Part shown: positions 10,434-20,704 of the stretch, one piece after another
How the letters are laid out: every line of letters begins with the position of its first letter
How positions within the stretch are numbered: the stretch's first letter is position 1
Source: Davidsoniella eucalypti
Taxonomy: Eukaryota; Ascomycota; Sordariomycetes; Microascales; Ceratocystidaceae
Assembly (NCBI GenBank): GCA_004009845.1
Contig: RMBW01000133.1
Coordinates: forward strand, 1-64,000
Length of the DNA: 64,000 bases
Direction of reading: 5' to 3'
Made by a program: the position numbers and the translations under genes
Notes under the pieces: generated by a model
Seen by the model: the letters and a program-made list of their open reading frames with translations, nothing else
What the model was told of the DNA's origin: nothing
Databases searched by the model: none

Positions 10434-11145
10434 CTACCTTTCATGGTCATGAGTAGTTTTTTGGTGAATACTCTGCCCCAAGGTTTCAGCCTTTGTGACA
10501 AGTCTAAATGTGGGTCCTTTCCTTGTCTTTGCCACACCTGTGGCGTTCTTGTCAAACCTCATGATATTCTTTGAAGTCACCATGACCAGAGAGTGCAGCC
10601 GGTACCTATCCTTGACTGATTCTGGTCCCCCCAGGTATGGCGACTTCACCTGCAGAGGGAAACCCCATTTCCCGCCTCTCCATGTTGTCTCTGATGGCTG
10701 CCTGCTTGTAGAACCATTCTTTAAACTTTGCCTGTTTTTGTTCCCTGAACCACCTGTAAGCTCCTGCTATAGACATGGAGTGTTCCGGAGTGCGTTTAGC
10801 CGAGCCTTTTGCTAGTGCATCAGCTCTCTCATTGCCGCTAATTCCCTTGTGCCCAGGGGTCCAGATGTAGTAGACCTTTCTGCCTATCAACCCATTTTTC
10901 AATGTCTGAATAAGCTTCTTAGCCTCGTCAATTGCCTCTTGTGAAGATCCTGATCCATATATCGCGGCCCTGTTGTCGAGGCAGATCCAGATGTTTGTAC
11001 ACCTGTCCGTCAGTGTCGGGTGAGGCCTTTGAGTCCATGTAGTATCGCAAATATTTCTGCCTCTATGACCTCTTTCCATCTGCCTCCTGTGGCGTTCTCG
11101 TGGCCAAATAGCATTTGAGAAGCCATCTTGACTTAACCCTAACAC
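10434..11145 (-). pseudogene. LINE (Tad-like) RNase H and C-terminal fragment
   Basis: The minus strand encodes ICLDNRAAIYGS, then YIWTPGHKGISGNERADALAK, the hallmark end of a LINE RNase H domain. It continues AYRWFREQKQAKFKEWF, and then, in a shifted frame, KDRYRLHSLVMVTSKNIM, matching the usual short tail after RNase H. The 5' end is broken near 11145, and the frame shifts near 10640. Purine-rich sequence with A runs on the plus strand at 10300-10370 lies downstream. The reverse-transcriptase part is absent, so this is a remnant. Confidence 0.75.
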
Positions 11146-11463
11146 GACTGTGGACTAAACTTGCACAGAAGTTGATGTAGGTGTACTACCCTTTACCTAT
11201 TTTCTCCACAACAGTTGATGTTTATCTTATGTAATGGCCCAGCTAATATACTTACATGATACCTTTCTTCTTAATTAAAATATTATACTTATCTTATACT
11301 CTATTTACGTCAACTATGATTTTAAGAGTCTCTTACTTTTCTACAAACAACATCTATTCTGTAATAACCCTATCGAATGATAATCTTTTCAATTTCATTT
11401 TCCAAACTCAACCTACTATTACATCACAATCAATCAATCTATATTTCTTACAATGTCTATAAC
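11128..11463 (+). repeat. AT-rich dispersed repeat C, copy 1
   Basis: This region aligns by eye to about 16600-16873 (shared blocks near ATACTTACATGATACCTTT and CTATTCTGTAATAACCC). Because repeat B lies just before it in both places, B and C are parts of one old duplicated segment, and the LINE fragment in this copy lies between them. Confidence 0.65.
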
Positions 11464-12311
11464 CTGATTATCCTTCTCTTCGTCTTGGCTGTCCCACATG
11501 TTCGCTGCAGATCAAATCCAGGTTGCATCCTTGTTCAATTCCGTGGGTTAACTCACTTGCAGGTTTTTGGCAGGCTTTTGAAGTCCGGCCATATCCCAAG
11601 TAATTTATAGCTAGAGTTGCCCTGCAGTATAGAATATAGCACTCGTTATTTCTATGACGCCATAGGTGCATATGATTGAGAGAACAGCGACAAATATTTG
11701 GTTTTAGTTTTCCCTTGTCCTTGATATTATTTGATGCAGGATTTTACCAAAGACACAAGGATTCATAGGGTGAATTGAACTTGTCTTCCTTTTCTCGTCC
11801 CTTTCTCTCACCCCAGATTTTGGTAAAACAAACTTCAAGGCAAACGAACTTCTTCTATCTTGCTTACTCACAAAACGTCACTCAATCAGTCCGATCAGGG
11901 TGGCGTCTTTCTGATAGCTCAAACCAGAGCTTATTGTGTTACATCTATTTCTAGAAAAGAATCTCAAATCTCAAGGCTGATGTTGCAATACTAGTAATCA
12001 AGCGTGTAAAAAGATCACCATAATCCCGCAGTTTATTGTGGTCAATTTTACAAAGTAACCAGTGAGTTATGACAAGAACGTATTCCAACAAAATCACTCC
12101 TTTGTTCTATCTAACCCTAAACATACATGTAGGGCACATCTACCATACTAAGGCTTATCTTGCATTTATTGTTTTATGCATAGTGAATTATGTACAGAAA
12201 AGTTGCATATAGATACAATACATTGTTCTATTACTTAGCTTTCGATCTTATGTGACTTACAATCTCGTTACTAGAAATCACTAATCATCATACTACTAGT
12301 TTTACAGAAGT
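11464..12311. other. gene-free AT-rich stretch
   Basis: No ORF with domain features, RNA gene or repeat boundary could be supported here. Confidence 0.4.
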
Positions 12312-12720
12312 AAATGTGAAACTTTACCTATATATTGAAATCTTTCTGTCATATTTCAACTTATACCACATCCCCTTCTCCATTTTCCCACATGCTATTT
12401 TTCTAGAATTACTACAAACAGATATCTCTTTACCCAATGAAGTCTTGTTATTACAAGCTATAACTGTAGTTGAATTGTTAAACAACCTTCAAGTTATTAG
12501 TAAAATCTAGTGACTTCATTTCCATTAAATGCACATTTCAATCTACACGAAAGTTCAGATCTACTTTACGACATTATATGAATTTACACTCCTAAGTTCT
12601 CATTATAATTTAATTAGCCCCTAGCCTACACTGTTTATATCTTACACAAAAGCTATTTCTGTTAACCAGTAATCGTTTTCCTTGTTTTGGGTTTTTAATC
12701 ATTTGTTTATATTTCCACAT
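12312..12720 (+). repeat. AT-rich dispersed repeat A, copy 2
   Basis: Diverged copy of 8638-9060, in the same orientation, ending in the same GTTTTTAATCATTTGTTTATA-type block. Differences are spread along the length with many transitions, compatible with old repeat-induced mutation, although I cannot calculate this here. Confidence 0.7.
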
Positions 12721-13542
12721 CTCAATAACCCTTCTAACCCTTACAATAATATCCTATTTTCCGATCTCGCTTATCGAATTACAACCCTCATCTAGTTGCT
12801 AATCTGACAACGGAATTAAAATATAATTCTACTACCTTCATTTTCTATAATTAAATAACAGATTTCTTCTTCATTTAAAAACTTCCATCTTGTTTACTAT
12901 TAATACTCTTCACCTGTATTATAGATTATCTTCATTGTTTTATTTCGCCTTGTACTATTGTTACATATGTGATGTCTTTGTTAATATGAATCATCATGAA
13001 TTTACAATTCATTGGGTATTTCATTCCGTTAAAGCCATTCATGCTTAATAGTGATAGTGTAGCGAACATACACTTAATCATGTATTCATTCACCCACTTA
13101 GCCCTGTGTATATTTCTTATTGTGTTTTTACTTGAATCTTCATCTACTATGCCATGAACCTAAAACCAAATATATATATCGTCTTATGCTAAAGCTATTC
13201 CTTGATTCATCAACTCCACCAGCTTCACTAATATACCCTTTGTCATTGTATCTCTAACAGCCACTAGCTTTCTCAGCACTTGAATATGTACTAAGCATAC
13301 TAATTATTCCATGTAAATGACATCGCGAATCTCGATGATCTCCAACCGCAGTGATACAATTAGAATATCTTTACATTCAGTTGAAATCTACCAGCACTAA
13401 TGAGTTTACCTCTTGACTTATGATAATAATATAGCCTTTATTCACTGAAATATTAACAACTTGTAGTACATCTGCATAGCTCTATAGCTCCATAAGATTA
13501 ATGAATTAAAAATAAAAGTAAAAACTTGTAGTACAAACACAG
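12721..13542. other. gene-free AT-rich stretch
   Basis: No coding frame or RNA gene recognised. Confidence 0.4.
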
Positions 13543-13700
13543 ATTTGGCAACCCTTATAGCCGCTGATATGCCGTCACATGACGAGTCACGTGAGATGGA
13601 TAATGACACCAAGGACAGGTTGCTGCCTATGCATTCTAGTCATAATCATATTGCAAGACTCTCTGCATATCTCATTCGTCACTTCAATAGAAGTATATAT
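13543..13700 (+). repeat. copy of the upstream region of the HET gene
   Basis: This block matches about 23228-23400, which lies roughly 0.6-0.8 kb upstream of the HET-domain gene at 24010. A 39-bp core (13574-13612, identical to 23282-23320) contains CACATGACGAGTCACGTGAG. I infer that this is the left remnant of a duplicated HET locus, whose C-terminal remnant is at 18057-18330 in the same orientation. Confidence 0.65.
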
Positions 13701-14139
13701 CATACATAAATAGTGCTTTATCTATTAACATAGTTTACTGATTGTTGTAGTTGATGCTAGCCTAGCAGAACTTGGGCTAATTTGTGTGATACCGGCGATA
13801 CTTTTCTCATGTTCTTTTGAGTAATTGCGCGTTTTTTTCTCTTTCTTTTACTACGTCTATTCTATCCTAGTTGCTTGTATCTATCTGAATATGGAAGTTG
13901 CCCTATATAGAATAAATATTCAGCCTGCAGTTTTGTCTTCCCAAACACCAAAATTCTTACTATTTTGTTTCCAATGTGATTCCAACGGAATCCAGCATCG
14001 CCGTTTTATTTTTCATTTCTATCGTACTATCTTCCACGAAGAATACCAAAGCACACTTTGGGCTGCAGAATCTACTTAGTAATGAGAGTTCAAAGTAATG
14101 GCTCTTCATTGCCGCCATCAATGTCTTTGTAAATGTCCG
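13701..14139. other. gene-free AT-rich stretch
   Basis: Only short unsupported frames are seen. If the flanking HET relics are one old locus, coding sequence once here has decayed beyond recognition or been replaced. Confidence 0.4.
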
Positions 14140-14445
14140 TCAGCAGGCTGATTTACAACGGGATGTTACTTTAGAAGCACAAAATGCCATTTACGAGCAA
14201 GATATCAAGCGCGACGAGTAGTGCATTGAGAATTTGAAGTTGAAAGTTGTTAAGGCTTGAGAGAACCAAAAGGCACTTTCTGCAGAATACGACAAAAAGA
14301 GTGGCAATCCTTTGTTTCGTGTACAGGTGGCCGGTCCACAAAAGTCAAGGAGAGCGAGTCCGAGATGCGACCGGCCATTGACACGGAGGGTCCCGATCGG
14401 CTTTCGGCGGTGACTTTATAATGTCTTCTAAGCCCCAAATTCTCA

Positions 14446-15184
14446 ACATACGACCACACAACCTTCCCTCCTACAACCCTCGGGGGGGTAACTTTGAGTT
14501 CAAGTTACCTCCCCCTTTGTCCAAAGACGAATTTTTCCCCTTCGTCGTGGGTTTTCAAGAGCGACCAGCACATATTCCCGATGCTGCTGTCCATTCTTTT
14601 TATCTTTTTAGACGCTTGTCTTTATTGATGCATCGAGTATGAGGCCTTGAGCCCGACTTTTTCCTCTCTCGAGGGATGTTCTCACCAACAATCGCCCCCC
14701 TTTTCGCCACACTCTCTCGCGATTGCTGGTCTCCCGAGTCATTACACACTACAAAGCTCAGGGAGACACACTCATACTCGAAGGGCAACCTATTTCTGAA
14801 GGTTCCGGAAGCCCAACCCGCGGCGCGGGAGTCTTGTCGCTGTGCCTCTACCATCGCACCCGACTCGACTACGCCAATTTTTTTCTTCTCTCGACACTCG
14901 ATCACCAGCCTCTTGGAGGCGCGTCGGATGGTGCGGTCACCTGATTACGCGGATGGTAGCCCCACTTAGGGCTTGGATGATGTGGGTCTTTTTTATGGGG
15001 AATGGTTTGAGGATGTTTCGAAGTTACAGGGGGTATCCATGAAGGCGTCCTATGGAGCCCGGGAGGGTAGTCCGGACCCAGACTAGGATACGGGTGGAAG
15101 TGGATAAGATATACCGGAGACAGAAAAATCGGCACGACCGGACTCGAAAATCCACTCGTAATAGTTTAGGAAGAGAATAAATAT

Positions 15185-15233
<49 letters not shown>

Positions 15234-15349
15234 TACGACCACAGCTGATAGAAAGCACGGGATCCCGTCCGCTCTCCCCTAGTTAAACTATCAAGCGCTC
15301 GATCAGTACTACGGTGGGTGACCACGTGGGAATACCGGGTGTTGTATGT
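14446..15349 (+). pseudogene. 5S rRNA gene split by a retroposon
   Basis: The first 13 bases of a 5S gene (ACATACGACCACA, 14446-14458) are followed by a 772-bp insertion (14459-15230). After that the full 5S sequence starts again at 15231 and runs to 15349. The repeated 13 bases are the target-site duplication. The sequence from 15231 is a complete 119-nt 5S identical to the two intact copies, but its native upstream TATA (TTATAATG near 14416) is now almost 0.8 kb away. The internal control region is intact, so transcription from 15231 is conceivable but weakened. A poly-T stop (TTTTT) follows at 15351. Confidence 0.8.
14459..15230 (+). mobile_element. (AAC)n-tailed retroposon inserted in a 5S rRNA gene
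   Basis: It starts CAACCTTCCCTCCTACAACC and ends in about sixteen AAC units (15185-15230). It is flanked by a 13-bp duplication of the 5S start. By eye it is nearly identical to the 2841-3587 copy, apart from small indels and a longer tail, so both insertions are recent compared with the AT-rich repeats around them. No long ORF is conserved between copies, so the element is non-autonomous and presumably moved by a LINE's enzymes. Confidence 0.88.
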
Positions 15350-15600
15350 CTTTTTGGTTTTTGTGCACCTTTTTTGCTGTAGTTTTCCATAATTCTTACG
15401 TCATATCCATGACGCCGTATACAACCTCCGTACTTTGAGTTCACGGTACCCCTCCCCACGTCTAAAGACAAACTTTTCCACTTCGTCGTGGATTTTCAAG
15501 AGAGACCAGCACATGATCCCAACGCTGCTGTCCATTCTCGCTTTCTTTTTTCGACCTTTGTCATTTTTGATGCACCCAACTTGAGGCACTCGATGAATTG

Positions 15601-16116
15601 TCCTATCTTACTGGCTGACAATAACATCATTTCTTCGATATCCTTAAAAGCCAACATTTGCACTATCTAAAGAACTATACTTCAGTGACTGATTATACAA
15701 TCATTTCCCAATCGCCTAGTTTGCAGTTGTGACTTATCCATAACTCTTTCTCTGTTAATTAATCAATCTACTCTTCTCTTGATACTCAATAACACAACCC
15801 ATCGTTTATTAAACCTTTTTTAACAACCTACTGCTAATGCTTGCTCTCTACAATCTTTGACCTTAATGCTAGCATCACGTTAGAAGTTCTACCATCGCCT
15901 ATATTCCTGCCCATATTTACATATTTATACGTCTTACATTATGACATTTCCCTTGCAATGCAACATTACTTTAGAACTACGTAAGTACATAACTTATTGT
16001 AAGCCATTGATCATTGCTGATTTTACTACTACCATTCTTCTTACTTGTCTATGCAGAACATTTTCTCAATAATCTTGGTCTTTGGTCTTATATTTTAGCC
16101 ACCATCTCAACTTGCT
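15601..16116. other. gene-free AT-rich stretch
   Basis: No supported gene or RNA. Short frames only. Confidence 0.4.
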
Positions 16117-16545
16117 TTGTAACTCGGGAACCATTCAGTGATCAATATATCCTGCAGATATCACAGAATTACTATGTAAGTTCAATATTAAAATACCAAC
16201 TGCGCCAGTTGCAACCACCTCACTTGTTGTTTTCTCAATCATGTGAGTGCTAAATCCCAACCACCTAATGTCATGTTGTTCTAATGGTATAAGTACCTAA
16301 AGCTGTTCATAATTTAAAATGCCATATTAGTCTTGTCGTTCTTCTTACAACTAAAAAACCTAACTGGAATACATAGTAATACTTACATAGTTATACTATC
16401 TTTATCCTCCTCTCCCTTTGGGTAGTTCTTGATCTTGTTCAATTGTCCTTTTTTCATGAATTACCATACTGTGCCCCTCTTTGAGCTATAAAAAACTGGC
16501 TATAGCTTTTTGAGTACATATTTCTAACCTTCCTCATGCTACTCT
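16117..16545 (+). repeat. AT-rich dispersed repeat B, copy 2
   Basis: Diverged match to 9108-9360 joined directly to a match of 9884-10002. It therefore lacks the roughly 530 bp present in the first copy. Confidence 0.7.
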
Positions 16546-16599
16546 TTGCTTGTAAGAAGTAGCATTTAGGATGTTAACTGAAGCTTTACATCATCATCG

Positions 16600-16873
16600 T
16601 GACTTAAGCCAGCACAATTGTAAACTAAACTTGCTCACAATTTGATTTTTGTCTAATTTAATGGCACAATATACTTACATGATACCTTTATTCTTAATTA
16701 ACATATTATACTATGTTATTCTCTATTCATGTCAACTATGATTTCACAAGGCTCTTATTTTTCTACTCATACTAAATCTATTCTGTAATAACCCCATCGA
16801 GTGATACTCTTTTCAATTTCATTTCTAAACTCAACTCACTATATCACATCACAATCAAACAATCTCTATTTCA
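16600..16873 (+). repeat. AT-rich dispersed repeat C, copy 2
   Basis: Diverged match to 11128-11463. Here it lies close behind repeat B, whereas in the first copy the SINE-like piece, the transcription-factor exon and the LINE fragment separate them. Confidence 0.65.
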
Positions 16874-17039
16874 TACCATGTATATAATTATTGATTGTCT
16901 GTCTTAGTTCATGACATACACTAGCCTGTTAATTAACTATGCTGCTCTATTTCAGTGCCCCAATCCTGTCTATCTTTCATGCCACTGATGCATTTATGTC
17001 ATAGCACCAATATTTATACCTTGCATCTCAATTGATGAG

Positions 17040-17460
17040 AAGGGCAGAACAGGGGCTGATTGGGTGGTCCTTTATGGTGGCATCAAACTCTGTGAAGGTC
17101 TTGATTCATATGTCGATGATGCAGAGGCTATTGCTGCAGACAATGCAGTCCAAGCGGCCATTAAGCATGCTCCTCCCGATGCAGGCAGTCTGTATCTGTT
17201 AGGGGCTAAGGCCCGGTTGTCTTCTCTTTCTAGATTGTTCGCCATTGTCCCTCCTAGTTCGTGTCAGTATCTGTGCCTTGACAATTTGGGTGTTGCACAA
17301 CACATCTCCAATAGGGCTGATAAGAATGGAACCTCTCAAGAGGCCGTCAACAAGATCCGAAGCTTACCCCATGAGTGGAAAGGAGGCACTGAGCGTGTAT
17401 AACTAGCAGTCGGTGGCATCAGATGGGTCCCAGGACACACTAATGTTGCTGTGACAATCT
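17040..17460 (+). pseudogene. LINE (Tad-like) RNase H fragment containing a mini-LTR
   Basis: The frame begins DEKGRTGADWVVLYGGIKLCEG, a typical LINE RNase H opening, then SYVDDAEAIAADNAVQAA. It continues YLCLDNLGVAQHISN and, after a stop at 17402, IRWVPGHTN. Between GSLYLL and CQYLCLDN lies a foreign 75-bp piece (70-bp LTR plus 5-bp duplication) that keeps the reading frame. The reverse transcriptase and the C-terminal tail are missing. Confidence 0.75.
17197..17266 (+). repeat. internally deleted solo LTR (70 bp) of the gypsy family
   Basis: It starts TGTTAGGGGCTAAGGCCC, ends CCTAGTTCGTGTCA, and is flanked by GTATC on both sides (17192-17196 and 17267-17271). Both ends match the 178-bp LTR at 3975-4152, but the middle, including the TATA box, is missing. 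The flanking duplication shows it integrated as an LTR element, then lost the internal region and most of the LTR. Confidence 0.8.
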
Positions 17461-18056
17461 TAATATAGTTATACCATACTAAGTATTGTACATCTCGATG
17501 GAGATTTGTCTTTATAGTTGAATTGTCGTCTATATATTTATCACAGCCAGAAGTAGGTCTAGTATAGAGCTATAGAGCTATTAAAATGCAAGTGTTGGGC
17601 ATATATACATTATATACCAAAAGCCTTCAAAATGTATTCAAAACCCACAGAGAATATGTAAAAGTGTAACCGAAACCCCCCAAAAGAAAAAAACGAGAAC
17701 ATAAACGCCAGTCTTCCTCTGCTAAAGCCAGAGCATCAGCTGCCGGCATGATTGTTCCAATGGTCCTACCATCATCGATGTTGAAGATATCAACATTAGA
17801 CTCAGCCAGAGCGCAGCATCATACATGTGATTGATGAGGAATATAATGGATGATGTATTCTGTATTAAAAAAAATTGAAACAAAAAAACTATCTTGATAT
17901 CTCGATTGAAAATGTCCTTGTAGTACAAAATAAAGAAAGAATATATGGCACTTTACCAGCTGGCAGCTTTCGAAGACTAAGTGAGCACATCATATTTTAT
18001 GGCTAGGGCTAAGTACCACCTTAACCCTTTTAATGGCCCAATTTATATTGTGATAT
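17461..18056. other. gene-free stretch
   Basis: No coding or RNA gene supported. A short AGAGCTATAGAGCTATTAAA piece near 17563 resembles one near 9714. Confidence 0.4.
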
Positions 18057-18330
18057 CAAACTTCTAATTCCCAACATAAATGAAATGTTGCACAATGAGT
18101 TCAACCCAATTCGAAACGCTCTGATTCTTACAAGTTATATCCTTCCTAATATTATTGAGAAAGACTACAAAGGCAATACGAGAATCTACAGAAATTCAAG
18201 TGATAGAAATAGTCCTTGCATTGACTTGGAGTTTTTGTTGCCCCTAATGCCGCCATTCTGGGTCGATACATCACAAGAACAGAAACTCATGCTATTATAT
18301 TTAATGACGGAAGGATGTATCAAGACTTAA
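18057..18330 (+). pseudogene. relic of a HET-gene C-terminus
   Basis: The frame reads NEFNPIRNALILTSYILPNI and then GNTRIYRNSSDRNS and TSQEQKLMLLYLMTEG before a stop at 18330. This aligns with the C-terminal part of the protein at 24010-27468: NKTNPIPNSLILTSFVLPVS, GRTRIYESPSDKND and TQKQEFILLSLCYETKF. Everything upstream is missing, and the tail after the stop is not conserved. With the 13543-13700 block it marks a second, decayed HET locus about 6-9 kb from the intact one and in the same orientation. Confidence 0.75.
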
Positions 18331-19033
18331 TTAGCTATGGAATTAGGTACACAAGGTAAAGCTACAAGACAGTACTGAGTGCTAGAGAGCTACGACATAT
18401 CGACTCTGATAAGTTAGCAAATATGTTAGACATAACCTGTAGTTTTATCGTTTAAGAAGGCCTAAGAACTTACCGAATAGACTTTGTTTGATTGTGTTGT
18501 TGGTAGTTTGAAGTTGTCTTTGATTTATGACTTCATCAGATTACAAGAGTGGAAGTTCAATTTGAGAGAGTGAACAATTAAATGGGAATGTACTGATAGA
18601 CTAGAGTTCGTAGCAAACTTTGACTGGAGGTTTCAGAGCTAGATTAATGGTTATCTATGAGAGATGTCGGTTCTTACTTATATAGCCAGACCCGAGAAGT
18701 CCAATATGTTCATTCCAGGTTCTCAGGCTGTGTACTAAGGTCTAGCTAGCAATACTTTCTTCTTCCGTTTTGCTGTCTCAAACATCTGCGGAGATATTCA
18801 CGAAAACTTTCACCAGGTCAACTTAGTGATTTTTTGAGGCTCATGCGGGCGGAGTGAGTTGCAATATACTTCTAATAGAAACTTGATTAATAGTCATGGT
18901 TAAACATCGCATATACTTAAATCAATTGGGGACTAGCAAGAACAATAATAACAGCTACAAGAGCGACTTATGATAGCAAAATCTTTTACCTAAAACTTCA
19001 CACATTATAGGACATATTTAATATAACATAAGC
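18331..19033. other. gene-free stretch
   Basis: No supported ORF. TATATAGCCAGACC near 18678 is TATA-like but has no gene attached that I can recognise. Confidence 0.35.
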
Positions 19034-19384
19034 TTGGTGTCAAATAGGGAAATCACGAGATTTTGGTATATATACGAAATTGCTCAATTGGCATTGAAGC
19101 TTAGCGGAACAGTAGAGTTCCTAATCGGGAAATTTCATATGCTAACATCCCTTTTACTATGCTCACAGGCCTATGTTTTGCTCCCACAGTTTTTCCAAGA
19201 CATTGCACAATTGCTCCTCCCAGAACTTCACCGTTGCCTATTCTGGGATGATTACTAAGTTTCCAAAGGCACTTTCTTCGAGAACTTCTATGCGAAGAAG
19301 GGTCAAAGTCATCCTCGTAATGATCACGTGAGCATCAAGTTCCAATGGAGGGTTGGAACTGCTGAGGAAAACAAGATTCTAGAT
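19034..19384 (+). pseudogene. possible gene relic with an internal stop, unrecognised
   Basis: A frame with AYVLLPQFFQDIAQLLLPEL and CLFWDDY reaches a stop at 19258. It then continues in the same frame as VSKGTFFENFYAKKGQSHPR and NDHVSIKFQWRVGTAEEN. The amino-acid composition after the stop looks coding, which suggests a gene remnant. I do not recognise the family. It may equally be chance. Confidence 0.25.
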
Positions 19385-19647
19385 TAGAGCAGAGACATTC
19401 AATGGCTATTTCACAATATAGAGATATTTACAATTGGTATATGCAAGGGATGGTATGTGTAAATAACTGATAGATTGAAACAAAACAAAACAAAAAAATA
19501 ACAGAAAAGGAACTAAAGCAAAACAAATAAATCCAAAACTCCATTTAAACATCATAAAATCGACCCAATCCCGGTTAGATAACCAGCCTCCAGCTCATGC
19601 CTGCTCACCTGTGTCTCACCAACCTCACCACCTCATCAACTCAGCAC

Positions 19648-20704
19648 TCAAGCGACGAAAGCTCTCCTCCCGTCCAAGTCTATCTCGCCTCGTATGACGA
19701 AGTCGGACATTCGATGCAGCATCACTTTGATCTGCTCATCGATGCCCTCCATCTTGTCGCCAAACGCAGGCTCGACCAGGATCCGGACGTTCACGAGCTT
19801 TCCGTCGCTCTCGTATGACGGGTTGTGCGCCACATCAACCGTGATGACACGATGCGTGAGGTTGCTTCGGAGCCACCAAGGTCCGTCACCAATTTCCTTC
19901 ACCTCCGGGTAGGAATTTTCGCCGCGGAAAATGGGGGATGCCTTGGATATGACAACAGAGAAGTTGCCAGCCGACAGGTCGGGCATTGCTGAAACCGGCA
20001 AGATATTGCCAGGCTTAAAGGCGCTCACGTATCTCGCCGCTGAGGCGTGTTCAACAACGCGATCATGGGAGGGCATGAACCCGCAGGCGTTGGACAACCC
20101 AAAATCCTCGTGTTGAGAGCAGACTGGTATGCAGTACAGTCCACCCTCTTGATAGCTGCTGTGTTTGCTATCTTGGACGGGCTGATAGGATAGCCCGCCC
20201 TGAGGATCTTGATAGCGGCACGTACTGTTTTGGGCGTAATAGTAGTACCACTCCTGAGCTAGTGTGAAGGCTGCTAGCTCGGCCTCTCTGATGGCGCGGA
20301 TCAATCCACCCTCAGGTATGACAGCCTCCAGCAGTGGGGTAGCTGGTGTGGAGTCGGAGTAGTCGGAAACTCCACTGTCGACGTCTAGATCCGGCTCTTC
20401 AGACACTAGCTCAGATTGCCCTTCGCTCTGGGCAGTTCCATCCTCGATGTCACCATACACCTCAAGGACTACAGCGACGCTGCGGGGGGCAAGGAAGACT
20501 GTAGAAGCGGCCCAGATGGCCTGATCCTGCTTTGCAAGATCTAAGGCGTTCTGGGCCCAGCTGGTTTGGGCCTCGTCGTAATTGACCTCATCGAGGTGGC
20601 TAAGTCCGGAAACTGCCAGAGACTCGTAGGCGCCAACACTGAGGACGGTGTTGACTGGTGCGGATCTGAGCCTCGGTGTCGTTCATTTTGAAATCGGCTT
20701 CCAT
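19648..20704 (-). CDS. hypothetical protein, frameshift near the start (possible pseudogene)
   Basis: A long minus-strand frame runs from about 20655 to the stop at 19648 (about 336 codons). It contains acidic low-complexity sequence (SELVSEEPDLDVDSGVSDYS), a middle region with tyrosines (EWYYYYAQNSTCRY) and a compact C-terminus (NVRILVEPAFGDKMEGIDEQ). The best start codons, ATG at 20704 and ATG at 20686, lead into MNDTEAQIRT, which is one frame away. The main frame, VNTVLSVGAYESLAVSGLSH, joins after a one-base shift between about 20686 and 20655. In its own frame the first ATG is only at 20460. So either the gene is recently broken or the sequence has an error. I see no known domain, and codon use looks like that of real genes in the window. 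Confidence 0.55.

Larger units (their letters stand above)
14140..15600 (+). repeat. dispersed repeat unit carrying a 5S rRNA gene, copy 1 (interrupted)
   Basis: The sequence upstream of the split 5S gene (14145-14445) and downstream of it (15350-15595) matches, in reverse orientation, sequence on both sides of the 5S copy at 40618-40736. The upstream part includes GGCAATCCTTTGTTTCGTG and a stretch that reads as a decayed coiled-coil frame (QADLQRDVTLEAQNAIYE). The downstream part resembles a diverged start of the (AAC)n element body (CTTCGTCGTGGATTTTCAAG against CTTCGTCGTGGGTTTTCAAG). The 5S has therefore been copied together with flanking DNA. Confidence 0.7.
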
